From positions 4,898,001-4,962,000 of the forward strand of contig NZ_JAPNKC010000001.1 of NCBI RefSeq assembly GCF_026626705.1: a stretch of 64,000 bases of DNA, in the 5' to 3' direction. This document shows, piece after piece, positions 1 to 8,228 of the stretch; the first letter of the stretch is position 1; each line of letters starts with the position of its first letter. The notes beneath the pieces were generated by a model that worked only from the letters and a program-made list of their open reading frames with translations, was not told where the DNA came from and ran no database searches. Made by a program: the position numbers and the translations under genes. This DNA comes from Pyxidicoccus sp. MSG2 (GTDB lineage: Bacteria > Myxococcota > Myxococcia > Myxococcales > Myxococcaceae).

Positions 1-1688
1 AGGTCCGCCTGGTGGCGCGGCCCACGCGCGTCTACGCCAACCTCCTCTCGGAGAGCGCGCACCCGCACCACCTGCAGGATGCGATGGAGCGCGAGTGTCT
101 CTTCGACAGGCTGTGGCTGGGAGCCGCCGACGCCCCCTTCCTCCAGGCGCTGATGGGTCCAGAGAAGGAGGACCTGGAGCGCGCCGACATCCCGCGCTTC
201 TCCACCCGCGTGGGCTCGCGCACCGTCTGGGACAGCCAGGGCCGCCCGCTACCGGTGTCCCTCGGGGAGAGCGGCCTGGAGCGCGTGCGCCGCCGGCTGG
301 AGCGCGCGGACGACGCCGACCTGGAGCGGCAGCTCCACCTCATCCGCCAGGCCGTCCAGTTGGATGCACTGGCGCGGCGGCCCACGCCACGAACGCGCTC
401 GAGCGGAGTGCCCGGCGCGGCGCCCGCCAGCCGGGACGCGCTCCTGGCCGCCAGCTCGGCCGTGGCGGAGCGGCTCGCGGCGCTGTGTTTCCGGGGGCCC
501 AGGCGGGCGCGCTGGCTCGTGCCGCGCCGTCTGGAGGGACGCCACTGGACGCTCGCGGAGGCCGGGGCGGACCTCTACTTCGGACTGCCGGGCATCGCCC
601 TGTTCCTCGGCCAGCTCGGCGCGGTGGGTGGAGAGCCACGGCATCGCGCGCTCGCCGAGGCCGCCACCGTCGCCTTGCGCGACCAGCTCCGCGCCACATC
701 GGGGCGACGGACGTCCGGCGCCCTGGACAAGGTGGGCGCCTTCGACGGCTGGGGTGGCGTCCTCTACGCCTGCACGCACCTGGCGGACCTGTGGCGCGAG
801 CCGGAGCTCTGGACGCTGGCGGAGTCCGTGCTCGAGCGGCTGCCCGAGGCCATCGACGCGGATGGGCACCATGACCTCGTCAGCGGCAACGCGGGCTGTC
901 TGCTCGGCCTGCTGCGGCTCGCGGAGCAGCGCCCCACGTCCCAGGCCCTGTCCCTGGCGCGCAGGTGCGGCGAGCGGCTCCTCGCGGCGGCGCGGCCGGC
1001 GGGCGAGGGGCTCGGCTGGCTTCCACTCCGAGGCGCCTCACGCCCGCTCATGGGGCTGTCGCACGGCGCGGCGGGCATCGCCTGGGCACTGCTCGAGCTG
1101 GGCGCCGCCACGGGCGAGCCCCGCTGCTTCGAAGCCGTCAGGGGCGCACTGGCCTATGAGCGCGGAGGCTTCTCCCGTGAGCAGGGCAACTGGCCCGACC
1201 TGCGCGACGGCGCGCCCGAGGACGAGGCCGCCGAAGGAGGAGCGGCGGGCGGCGGGCATTTCCTCACGGCCTGGTGTCATGGCGCGCCCGGCATCGGCCT
1301 GTCGCGGTTGGTCATGCGCAAGCACCTGAAGGACGAGGCCCTGGAGCGCGAGCTCGACGAGGCCGTGGCCACCACGCTTCGCGCCGGCTTCGGCCTCAAC
1401 CACAGCCTGTGTCATGGCGATTTGGGCAACCTCGATTTCCTCCTGGACGCCGCGCGGGCGCGAGGTGATGAAGCGCTCAAAGCGCGGGTGTATCTCCAGG
1501 CGGCGGGAGTGCTCGACGACATCCAACGGCAGGGGTGGCTGTACGGCACGCCCGGGGGAACACAACCCCCGGGGTTGATGGTGGGCCTCGCGGGCATCGG
1601 TCATGGGCTGCTGCGGCTGGCGTCGCCGGAGGACGTGCCTTCGGTGCTGAGCCTGGGAGCTCCGGGCAGGGCCGGTTTACGCCGTTGA
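1..1688 (+). CDS. Class II lanthipeptide synthetase LanM, 3' part (partial)
   Basis: Bifunctional enzyme that dehydrates Ser/Thr in a precursor peptide and adds Cys to form lanthionine rings. The frame is already open at base 3, so the gene begins upstream of the window. The first ~115 codons (motifs RPTRVYANLL, SESAHP, DIPRFSTR) match the end of the LanM dehydratase domain. The remainder is a LanC cyclase domain with the expected zinc ligands: His in SHGAAG (codon 1062-1064), Cys in WCHGAPG (1275-1277), and the Cys-His pair in LCHGDLG (1410-1415). All ligands are present, so the cyclase should be active. The likely precursor gene starts 49 bp downstream on the same strand, so the two probably form one operon. 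Class II is assigned because dehydratase and cyclase are fused in one chain. Confidence 0.92.
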   Translation, partial: VRLVARPTRVYANLLSESAHPHHLQDAMERECLFDRLWLGAADAPFLQALMGPEKEDLERADIPRFSTRVGSRTVWDSQGRPLPVSLGESGLERVRRRLERADDADLERQLHLIRQAVQLDALARRPTPRTRSSGVPGAAPASRDALLAASSAVAERLAALCFRGPRRARWLVPRRLEGRHWTLAEAGADLYFGLPGIALFLGQLGAVGGEPRHRALAEAATVALRDQLRATSGRRTSGALDKVGAFDGWGGVLYACTHLADLWREPELWTLAESVLERLPEAIDADGHHDLVSGNAGCLLGLLRLAEQRPTSQALSLARRCGERLLAAARPAGEGLGWLPLRGASRPLMGLSHGAAGIAWALLELGAATGEPRCFEAVRGALAYERGGFSREQGNWPDLRDGAPEDEAAEGGAAGGGHFLTAWCHGAPGIGLSRLVMRKHLKDEALERELDEAVATTLRAGFGLNHSLCHGDLGNLDFLLDAARARGDEALKARVYLQAAGVLDDIQRQGWLYGTPGGTQPPGLMVGLAGIGHGLLRLASPEDVPSVLSLGAPGRAGLRR

Positions 1689-1737
1689 AGCACAACGGCT
1701 ACCATGCCCGGGCGGCACCACCTGCACGGAGGACACA

Positions 1738-1986
1738 ATGAAGGAACTCTCCAGGGAAGACATCGTTCGCGCGTGGCGTGACCCGGACGTCTACCGCTCG
1801 CTCGACGAGACGCAGCGCGCCGCGCTCCCCGCGCATCCCTCGGGCCTGGTCGAGCTCTCGGATGCCGTGCTCGACGCCGTCCACGGCGGCTACAAGGACT
1901 CCGAGGGCACCCACTACTCGTTCTGTGACCCCACGGCCGACTGGTGCGACGACTGCAAGGGTGACGTCAACGCCGCCGCTTCGTGA
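1738..1986 (+). CDS. Lanthipeptide precursor, mersacidin/lichenicidin-type leader
   Basis: An 82-aa peptide, the probable substrate of the LanM immediately upstream. The leader (residues 1-51) carries DIVRAW, ALPAHPSGLVELSD and a double-glycine end (AVHGG), as in mersacidin/lichenicidin-type leaders. Cleavage after GG51 leaves a 31-residue core with Cys at core positions 12, 19 and 22 and Ser/Thr at 4, 7, 10, 15 and 31, enough for up to three thioether rings. The core is unusually acidic (several Asp/Glu) and has no lysine-rich tail. GGAGG at 1728-1732 lies 5 nt before the ATG. The assignment is firm for a modified peptide; ring pattern and activity are unknown. Confidence 0.88.
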   Translation: MKELSREDIVRAWRDPDVYRSLDETQRAALPAHPSGLVELSDAVLDAVHGGYKDSEGTHYSFCDPTADWCDDCKGDVNAAAS

Positions 1987-2004
1987 CGTGGCGGGCGGCG
2001 GACC

Positions 2005-3198
2005 TCAGCCCCCACGCGAGGCGGCGTTGCGAGCGGCGTGAACCAGCGCGGACAGGTCCCTGACGTCCGCGCCCACGTCCGCCGCCGGAGGCCGTGCCCG
2101 GTCCGGTGAGAACAGGCGCGCGGGCGTCTGGGATTGACCGCGCAGGAGGATGAACAGGCGCAGCGCGTCCCGCAGTCGCTCCACGTCCGGGCCTTCCTCA
2201 CGACGGGCCTGCTGCGCCGCGCTCCACAGCCGCACCCACGCGGCCTCTTCGTTCCACGCTCCAGAAGGCCGCTCGCGCGCCAGCGCCGCCAGCTCCGCGG
2301 CCAGCTCGAACAGGGCCGCGCGTCCCTCACCGAAGGCCGCGCATGGCTCGAGCCGCGCGTCATGTGCGGAGCCCTCGCGAGCCGCCAGCCACACGAGCAG
2401 CTCCGGCACCTCCGCATCACCGGGCACCACCGGCGCAAGCCTCGCCTCCAGCAGCGCGCGCAGCCGGGCCCGGGCGACACCCGTCCAGAAGGCCGCGTGC
2501 AGCAACAACTCCGGCCCGCTGCGCGGCACCTGCAACGGCACGCGGGACGCGCGCTTCTCCAGGAACTCCTTCACGCGGCCGCTGGTGTCGAAGTGCTCCA
2601 GCCGCTGCCACAGCGTGGCCAGCGCCGTTTCCGCCAGGGGCAGCGCGCGCCGCAATTCATCCGCCTCGGCCGAGGTGAAGGGCAGCGGCCCTTCCGGCGC
2701 GGGGCGCTTGAAGACGCGCTCGAACACCTCGGCGGCGGCGCACGCGGCGCGCAGCTCCGGCAGGTTGCGCGGCAGCAGCTCCACGGCCCGGGCCCAGGTG
2801 CGCCGGCCCAGCAACGGGCCCGCCTCCAGCACCACCTCCTCCAGCTTCAACAGCGCCTCGCCGAGCGACTCCGGGCGCTCCTCCTCGGGCAGCCGCCGGA
2901 AGGCCGCGTGCTCCACGGCCTCGCGCAGCCGCTCCACCTCGGCCATCAGCTTCACGGGCGCGGCGTCGGCCGGCCAGCCTTCCGCGGCGGCGCGGCGTTT
3001 CAGCGCGGCGAGCGCGGCGTCCACGTCCGGCTGGGCCTGGGCCACCTCGCGGAGCAGCTCGAACTGCGCACGCACCCGGTCCTTCCAGAAGAAGGCGTCC
3101 AGCATGCCGCGCAGGGCCCGGTAACGAAGCCGCGTGGCCTCCAGGAGGTCCGCGCGGTCCTCCAGCCGAGCCCGCAGGTTGTCCGGGTGGGTGGCCAC
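2005..3198 (-). CDS. Conserved hypothetical protein, helical
   Basis: A 397-aa protein I do not recognise. It is rich in Ala, Leu, Glu and Arg with long predicted helices and no signal peptide or clear membrane segment, so it is probably cytoplasmic. The frame stays open further upstream, but the GTG at 3198 (protein begins MATHPDNLRARLEDR) follows a GAGGG motif, and the sequence upstream of it is Pro/Arg-rich and not protein-like. It converges on the lanthipeptide precursor gene (18 bp between stops) and lies downstream of dnaN on the same strand. No function is offered. Confidence 0.7.
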   Translation of the reverse strand: MATHPDNLRARLEDRADLLEATRLRYRALRGMLDAFFWKDRVRAQFELLREVAQAQPDVDAALAALKRRAAAEGWPADAAPVKLMAEVERLREAVEHAAFRRLPEEERPESLGEALLKLEEVVLEAGPLLGRRTWARAVELLPRNLPELRAACAAAEVFERVFKRPAPEGPLPFTSAEADELRRALPLAETALATLWQRLEHFDTSGRVKEFLEKRASRVPLQVPRSGPELLLHAAFWTGVARARLRALLEARLAPVVPGDAEVPELLVWLAAREGSAHDARLEPCAAFGEGRAALFELAAELAALARERPSGAWNEEAAWVRLWSAAQQARREEGPDVERLRDALRLFILLRGQSQTPARLFSPDRARPPAADVGADVRDLSALVHAARNAASRGG

Positions 3199-3406
3199 GC
3201 CCTCACTATACGAAGGCGGCTCGCGGCCGGCAGGCCCCCCCAGCCCCCGGGCCCTCACACGAGTGAACGGTGCGCGGCCTGCTTCCGTTGGCTTGGAGGC
3301 GCGACGCGAGCGGGAGGCGCCTCCGGGTACGTCCGTCGAGTTCAGGATGCGGCACGTCCACCCCGCGCGCGGTACGGCGCTCCGGGGTGGACCGCGCGGA
3401 TCCGAC

Positions 3407-4513
3407 TCAGACGCGCATGGGCATGACGACGGCGGTGAAGCTGCGGTCGCCGGGGGCGTGGAGGACGCCCGGGCTGTGCTCGTCGCCCAGCTCGAAGGAG
3501 ACCTCATCCGTCTCGGTGACGGTGAGCACGTCCATGAGGTAGCGCGCGTTGAAGCCGATGGTGATGTCGTTGCCCCGGTAGGCCAACTCCAGCACGTCCT
3601 TGGCCTCGCCCAGGTCCGGGTTGCTCGCGGTGATGACGAGCTTGTTGTCCTCCAGGCCGATGCGAACCGCGTTGCTCTTGTCCGCCGACAGCAGGGCGAT
3701 GCGCTTGAGCCCTTCGAGGAAGCGCGTCTTCGGCACGAGGACGACCTTCTCGCCCTGCTTGGGGATGACGCGCTGGTACTCGGGGAACTGGCCGTCGATG
3801 AGGCGCATCACCATGGTGAGGCCGGGCTTCTTGAACAGGGCGGAGTTCTCCGCGAAGCCCAGGTGGCACTCGGCGTCGGGGGCCTCGTCGAGCAGGCGCT
3901 TGAGCTCCATCAGGCCCTTGCGGGGGATGATGACGCCGCTCTTGAGCTTGAAGTCGCCTGGCACCTCGCGCTCGATGAGCGACAGGCGGTGGCCGTCGGT
4001 GGCCACCATGCGGACCTTGCCGTCCTCCTGGGGCTCGAAGAAGACGCCGTTGAGGATGTAGCGCGTCTCGTCGCTGGAGATGGCGAACTGGGTCTTCTTG
4101 ATCATCTCCAGGAGGGTGTTGCCGCCCACCTGCACCAGGGGCGCGTTCTCCTCCTTGGGCAGCTTGGGGTACTCCTCGGCGGCCATGCCGACAATCTTGA
4201 AGTGGGCCGAGCCACTGGAGATGTCGACGTAGTTGTTGGCCAGCTTCTTGAGGGTGACCTGGGCGTCCGGGAGGTTCTGGACGATGTCGAAGACGTACTT
4301 GGCGCTGAGGGTGACGGCGCCCGTCTTGATGACCTCGGCGGGGTGCTCGGAGACGATTCCGATGTCCAGGTCGAACGCGGTGACGGTGATGCCGCCCTTG
4401 TTCGCGGTGACGAGCACGTTGGCGAGGATGGGCATCGTCGTCTTGCGCTCGACGATTCCCTGCGCGCGGTAGAGGGCCTTCTTCAGCTCGTCGGCGGCGA
4501 TGCGGAATTCCAT
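3407..4513 (-). CDS. dnaN: DNA polymerase III subunit beta (sliding clamp)
   Basis: A 368-aa homodimeric ring that tethers replicative polymerase to DNA, of the usual family length. The N-terminus MEFRIAADELKKAL, the segment ATDGHRLS in the central domain and the C-terminal end FTAVVMPMRV are all typical, and the three clamp domains (about residues 1-120, 129-245 and 247-368) are intact. No dnaA, recF or gyrB lies beside it, so this is not the classic dnaA-dnaN-recF origin arrangement. The leader upstream of the start contains a perfect 6-bp stem (4536-4550). Confidence 0.98.
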   Translation of the reverse strand: MEFRIAADELKKALYRAQGIVERKTTMPILANVLVTANKGGITVTAFDLDIGIVSEHPAEVIKTGAVTLSAKYVFDIVQNLPDAQVTLKKLANNYVDISSGSAHFKIVGMAAEEYPKLPKEENAPLVQVGGNTLLEMIKKTQFAISSDETRYILNGVFFEPQEDGKVRMVATDGHRLSLIEREVPGDFKLKSGVIIPRKGLMELKRLLDEAPDAECHLGFAENSALFKKPGLTMVMRLIDGQFPEYQRVIPKQGEKVVLVPKTRFLEGLKRIALLSADKSNAVRIGLEDNKLVITASNPDLGEAKDVLELAYRGNDITIGFNARYLMDVLTVTETDEVSFELGDEHSPGVLHAPGDRSFTAVVMPMRV

Positions 4514-4535
4514 CGGAAGGTGTCCTTACGGGTCA

Positions 4536-4550
4536 CGCCCCGGAGGGGCG
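4536..4550 (-). other. Small perfect inverted repeat in the dnaN leader
   Basis: CGCCCC-GGA-GGGGCG, 23 nt before the dnaN start codon. In the mRNA it would form a 6-bp G/C hairpin with a 3-nt loop near the ribosome binding region. It is seen directly; a regulatory role is only a guess and chance is possible at this G+C. Confidence 0.3.
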
Positions 4551-4608
4551 ATCAACGAGGCCGGATGTAGCCCCTGACCGGGGGGACGTCAATGAACGCC
4601 GAAGCCCT

Positions 4609-5184
4609 CTAGCCCGCCAATGTCCGAGCTCGGTCGAGCAGGGCCGTCACCCCAAGTTGCCCTGCCCAGGAGTTCAGGTAATCCACATCCATCTGACCGC
4701 CGGTCACCCGGAGGACCTGAACGATATCCCGCCATTGCGTGGTGGAGGTCTCCCCACCCTCACGGAACCACAACAGCTTGCGCAGGACGGAGTCCTCCGG
4801 GCTCTTGATGAAGAGTCCCCTTCCGTCCGGGGTCAGCGCCACCCGGCGGCGACGCTCGAACTCGCTCCGGTCGAACGCCCCGGAGCGCAGCAGGAAGAGG
4901 TCCACCTTCGTGACGGTGGGGAGGTGGAAGATGTTCCAGGAAGCGCCCTGCCGGACGGCGTCCCGGAGCGACTCTTCATCCACGTCGAAGTCAGCCCCCA
5001 GGGCCTGAACGAACGCCGGGAGCTGGGGCAGGCGCAGGTCGATGACGAAGTCGATGTCGTTGGTGGCCCGGGGTTCGCCCTGGAGCGAGCTCGCCAGACT
5101 GCCTCCGAGGAAATATCCCACCCCGGCCACTTCCAGCGCATCGGCGCACTGGAGGGCCACGGCGATGACATCCGGCTCGCTCAT
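4609..5184 (-). CDS. Nucleotidyltransferase-fold protein (AbiEii/DUF6036-like)
   Basis: A 191-aa protein with the pol-beta-type nucleotidyltransferase signature GGSLASSL (residues ~27-34) followed by the DIDFVID acidic motif (~43-49), and a downstream KVDLFLL segment that can supply the third acidic residue. Size and layout match the stand-alone family found with a short partner gene. It overlaps the upstream partner (5181-5441) by 4 bp (ATGA), so translation is probably coupled. Members of this fold act as toxins or antitoxins in some two-gene systems; whether this pair does so is inference. Confidence 0.8.
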   Translation of the reverse strand: MSEPDVIAVALQCADALEVAGVGYFLGGSLASSLQGEPRATNDIDFVIDLRLPQLPAFVQALGADFDVDEESLRDAVRQGASWNIFHLPTVTKVDLFLLRSGAFDRSEFERRRRVALTPDGRGLFIKSPEDSVLRKLLWFREGGETSTTQWRDIVQVLRVTGGQMDVDYLNSWAGQLGVTALLDRARTLAG

Positions 5185-5441
5185 CCGCGCAGTGCCGGGT
5201 GGGGACCGAACAGCCGGGTCGCCACCTCACGCCCGTAGAGCCGCTCTGTGAGCCGGACGCGGACCTCCGTCTCGTCCGCCAGGGGAAACGCCTGGCGGAT
5301 ACCCGCGGTGGCCATCTGCCGCACCGCACGTGTCAGCGCGCCCGCCTTGCGCAGCCGGTCCACCGGGGACTGGGCTCGCAGCAGCTGCAGGTAGCGCTCG
5401 CGTCGGCGTGGATCCGTGTCCTGGTCCATGTTCCGGAACAT
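5181..5441 (-). CDS. Small partner protein of the nucleotidyltransferase
   Basis: About 86 aa, Arg-rich and helical, with a conserved-looking C-terminus (RLTERLYGREVATRLFG). Small proteins of this type are often encoded directly before a GGS/DxD nucleotidyltransferase, which is the arrangement here (4-bp overlap). The start is uncertain: the ATG at 5441 is chosen, but ATG at 5429 or codons up to 5486 are possible and none has a strong ribosome binding site. Function unknown; a toxin-antitoxin-like or regulatory partner is a possibility. Confidence 0.6.
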   Translation of the reverse strand: MFRNMDQDTDPRRRERYLQLLRAQSPVDRLRKAGALTRAVRQMATAGIRQAFPLADETEVRVRLTERLYGREVATRLFGPHPALRG

Positions 5442-5551
5442 AGTCCGCCCCGCGAGCGTCGCCACTCCGCCGGCCCCTGGAAGCAAGCGCGGACTGGCCC
5501 CAATCTCTCAAGAGGAGGACACTGCGCCTCCCTTCCCTTCCGGAGCCCTTC

Positions 5552-6049
5552 ATGAACGTCCGCCCGCTGCTGCTCGCCGCCCTGGCCCTTGGCTTCGCCG
5601 CCGGCTGCACCACGCCCTCCTCCTCTCCCACCCCCCCGAGCGAGCCCGGCACCCCGTCCACCGAGGCCGCCCGCCCCGCCGCCGAGGCCGCCCCCAAGGG
5701 CAACGAGCCCGGCACCGAGGCCGCCCCCACGCCCCCGCCCCCCGCCGGTGGCGAGGTGAAGCAGGGTGAGAGCACCGTCTACCTCGTCAAGAACAGCGGC
5801 ATCCGCTGCATCGCCCCGCCCTGCCCCACCTACAACGCCTACCGCGCGGACAAGCCGGACTCGGAGCCCATCCCCGTCCACGAGCTGGACCTGTCCGCCC
5901 TCTCCGGCGGCTCCGACGAGCGCGCGAACGAGCTGGAGCTGCAGACGTTCAAGGAGGGCCTGCGCGTGGAGGCCACCCTGGAGACCCGCGCCAACGCCGG
6001 CCCCGCCGGTGCCGCCACCGTCCTGCGCGCCAGCCGCATGCTCAAGTGA
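5552..6049 (+). CDS. Putative lipoprotein with Cys-containing C-terminal domain
   Basis: A 165-aa exported lipoprotein: signal peptide MNVRPLLLAALALGFAAGC with the lipidated Cys at residue 19, then a ~50-residue Pro/Ala/Glu-rich linker, then a globular domain of about 90 residues with RCIAPPCPTYNAY. The RCxxPxC pattern recalls the small DUF6748-type secreted domain, but that match is from memory and weak. It is divergent from the nucleotidyltransferase pair. No enzymatic motif seen. Confidence 0.75.
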   Translation: MNVRPLLLAALALGFAAGCTTPSSSPTPPSEPGTPSTEAARPAAEAAPKGNEPGTEAAPTPPPPAGGEVKQGESTVYLVKNSGIRCIAPPCPTYNAYRADKPDSEPIPVHELDLSALSGGSDERANELELQTFKEGLRVEATLETRANAGPAGAATVLRASRMLK

Positions 6050-6065
6050 AGCCGAACCGGGCCGC

Positions 6066-6671
6066 CTAGATGTGCAGCCCCACCTGGAGCCCGGGCCAGT
6101 GCTGCAGGCGCTGGTCCGGCTTCGGCTGGCTCTCACTCGCGGAGAAGCGGGTGATGGAGTCGAAGTCCGGCTGCCCCCAGACGAACCACAGGTTGTAGGT
6201 GGGCCCGGCGAACACCGCCAGCCGCGGCAGCACCTGGAAGCCCAGCATCAGCCGCGCCTGCCCCAGCACGTTGCCGCCGTCACCCTCCAGCGGCTTCTGC
6301 ACCGGCTGCACCGCGCCGCCCGTCACGTCCCCGTCCAGCCAGAGCCGGTGGCCCAGCGTCAGGTGGCCGCCCAGCCCCGCGCCGAAGCTGAAGCGCGCGT
6401 CCCGCCCCGGCTCGAAGCCCGACAGCAGCGTGAAGTAGAACGGCCCGCCGCCGAACTTCACGGCCAGGTTGGCGAACTGGATGTCGCTCGCCCACAGCTC
6501 CACGTGCACCTTGCCCTTGCGCAGCGCCCGCGAGGACGCGGGCACCTCGCCCGCCGACTGCGCGAGGGCGGATCCACCCGCTTCCGCCACCAGACGGGAA
6601 GCCCCCGGAAACTGCCCGGCGACCGCCGCCCCTGCCCACAGCCACGATGCGAGGAGCGCAAAGGAGTTCAT
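6066..6671 (-). CDS. Exported, probable outer-membrane beta-barrel protein
   Basis: About 201 aa with an N-terminal signal peptide (ending AAVAG) and a C-terminal part of alternating Gly/aromatic beta segments (SFGAGLGGHLTLGHRLWLDGDV, split by turns) typical of small outer-membrane barrels. The start ATG overlaps the stop of the anti-sigma gene (TGATG), so it is the third gene of the sigma/anti-sigma operon and a likely target or sensory partner. Specific function unknown. Confidence 0.65.
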   Translation of the reverse strand: MNSFALLASWLWAGAAVAGQFPGASRLVAEAGGSALAQSAGEVPASSRALRKGKVHVELWASDIQFANLAVKFGGGPFYFTLLSGFEPGRDARFSFGAGLGGHLTLGHRLWLDGDVTGGAVQPVQKPLEGDGGNVLGQARLMLGFQVLPRLAVFAGPTYNLWFVWGQPDFDSITRFSASESQPKPDQRLQHWPGLQVGLHI

Positions 6672-7480
6672 CACCTCTGCTTTTCCAGCGTGAACGACAC
6701 CTGCGTCAAGTCCCCGGGCAAAGACAGGGGGGCCGTCCGGGCGTCCGGGCCCTCCGCAAGGGCCTTGGCCGCGGCCAGCACGGGCTCCAGGGAGAACGAC
6801 TCCTCCGAGGAGATGAAGAAGAAGCGCTCGAAGTCCGGCGCGTCGTCCAGCTCGTACGCACGGGGGAGCATGTGGGTGCCGGACGGAGACAGCACGGCGG
6901 AGTCGCCGCCCCCTTCCGGCGCGTGCAGGGTGACGGCGCCGCGCCCGTCCACGGAGAGGATGACGCCGTGCCCGCGGCCCGCGGCCACATACGCCAGCTG
7001 CACCACGTCACCCGCGGCGGCGGGAGCCCCGTCGGTGAGGCGCTCGGGGCCCGCGGCGGCCTGACGGTGGACGAGCAGCTGGGGCGCCAGGCCCTTGATG
7101 CGCGTCGTCTCGGCGGAGCCGCCGGATGCCGTCAGGTCCGACCCGGTCACTCCCGAGCCGTCGGGCGAGGTGTCGGGGCGCGCCAGGACGAAGAGGGCCA
7201 CGGTGGCGAGCGCCGGCACCAGCAGGCCCCATGCCGGTGCCAGGCGCCGCGAAGGGGAGGGCGCCTCCTTCCGGGACGCGCGGGCCGCCACCTCGCGAAC
7301 GACGCGCGCGGGGGGCAGCCGCTCCAGCGTGGCACGCGTGTCGGCCTCGAGGGCGGCCAGGCGCGCGGGGCCGTCGGGCTCGGCGGAGAGCCGGGCGCGC
7401 GCGGCGGCCAGCTCGTCGGGGGAGAGCTCTCCCAGTGCGATTCGCTCCAGCAGCCAGTCGGGTGTGCGGGGGGAGTTCAT
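6671..7480 (-). CDS. Membrane-bound anti-sigma-like protein
   Basis: A 269-aa protein encoded directly after an ECF sigma gene with a 4-bp overlap. It has a cytoplasmic N-terminal helical region (ELSPDELAAARARL, like the short zinc-less anti-sigma domains), one transmembrane segment at about residues 84-100 (LLVPALATVALFVLA), and a C-terminal extracytoplasmic domain of ~150 residues with VILSVDGRGAVTLHAP, similar to DUF4384-type domains attached to such regulators. It probably sequesters the sigma factor until an envelope signal is received. The signal is not evident. Confidence 0.75.
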   Translation of the reverse strand: MNSPRTPDWLLERIALGELSPDELAAARARLSAEPDGPARLAALEADTRATLERLPPARVVREVAARASRKEAPSPSRRLAPAWGLLVPALATVALFVLARPDTSPDGSGVTGSDLTASGGSAETTRIKGLAPQLLVHRQAAAGPERLTDGAPAAAGDVVQLAYVAAGRGHGVILSVDGRGAVTLHAPEGGGDSAVLSPSGTHMLPRAYELDDAPDFERFFFISSEESFSLEPVLAAAKALAEGPDARTAPLSLPGDLTQVSFTLEKQR

Positions 7481-7962
7481 GCGGCCTCCAGCTCCAGCTC
7501 TTGCAGCACGGCGGACAGCGCGCGCAGGCGCTTGCGCACGCCGGACACGGACAGGCCCACCTCCCGGGCCGTCTCCTCCAGCGTCATTCCATCCACCAGG
7601 TGCAGCACGGCGATGTCGCGGCTGGACGCGGGCACCCGGCCGAACAGCCGGTCCAGCATCCCGCGCGCCGCGGCGCGTGATTCGGTGTCCTCGGCGGAGG
7701 CAATCTGCAGCACCAGCTCGTCCTCCCGGTCCTCCGGCCGCCGCTTCGCCCCGCGCAGCTTGTTGAGGGACACGGTGGTGGCAATGCGGTGCAGCAGGCT
7801 GGACGGCGCCTGGTCCTTCAGCGCGCCCTGGTAGCGCAGGAGCTGGACGAACACGTCGTGCATGGCGTCCACGGCCTTCTCCTCGTCACGCAGGAGGAAG
7901 CGGCAGCGCCGGAGCACCTGGGGGCCGTAGCGGCGGTAGTAGGCCTCCACATCGATTGACAC
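7477..7962 (-). CDS. RNA polymerase ECF sigma factor
   Basis: An alternative sigma-70-family factor of about 161 aa with only regions 2 and 4. Region 2 includes AMHDVFVQLLRY; region 4 contains the helix-turn-helix MTLEETAREVGLSVSGVRKRL. The GTG at 7962 follows GAGGGAGG; a GTG at 7998 is an alternative, giving 173 aa. It is the first gene of the three-gene operon with the anti-sigma protein and the outer-membrane protein, and probably activates its own operon. Confidence 0.88.
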   Translation of the reverse strand: MSIDVEAYYRRYGPQVLRRCRFLLRDEEKAVDAMHDVFVQLLRYQGALKDQAPSSLLHRIATTVSLNKLRGAKRRPEDREDELVLQIASAEDTESRAAARGMLDRLFGRVPASSRDIAVLHLVDGMTLEETAREVGLSVSGVRKRLRALSAVLQELELEAA

Positions 7963-8228
7963 CGGCGTCGCGCCTCCCTCGTTCGCGGAGGGGAACACCG
8001 GCCCCGCGAAGAACTGTTACCGCGCCTTTGCGTCCGTACCCCTTTTTCCCCGGCCGGGCCACCCGCCACCGCGCCATTCCGGCTCTGTCGCACGCCTGGA
8101 GCGCGACCTGCCGGCGCCCGGTGCGCCTTCACGCCCGGTGCGTCCGGACCCCGGCTCGGGCCAGTACCCGACATCATGGGGACTCAAGCGGAAGAAAGCG
8201 GAAGTAGCGTGGGTAATCCTTCCCAGCG

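Noticed and set aside
1971-2000. CGCCGCC/GGCGGCG stem at the end of the lanthipeptide precursor as a terminator
   Set aside because: The stem overlaps the stop codon, has a long loop and no T-tract; such G/C pairs are common by chance here.
3407-4608. Replication origin next to dnaN
   Set aside because: No dnaA, recF or gyrB beside it and no cluster of DnaA boxes seen in the short flanks.
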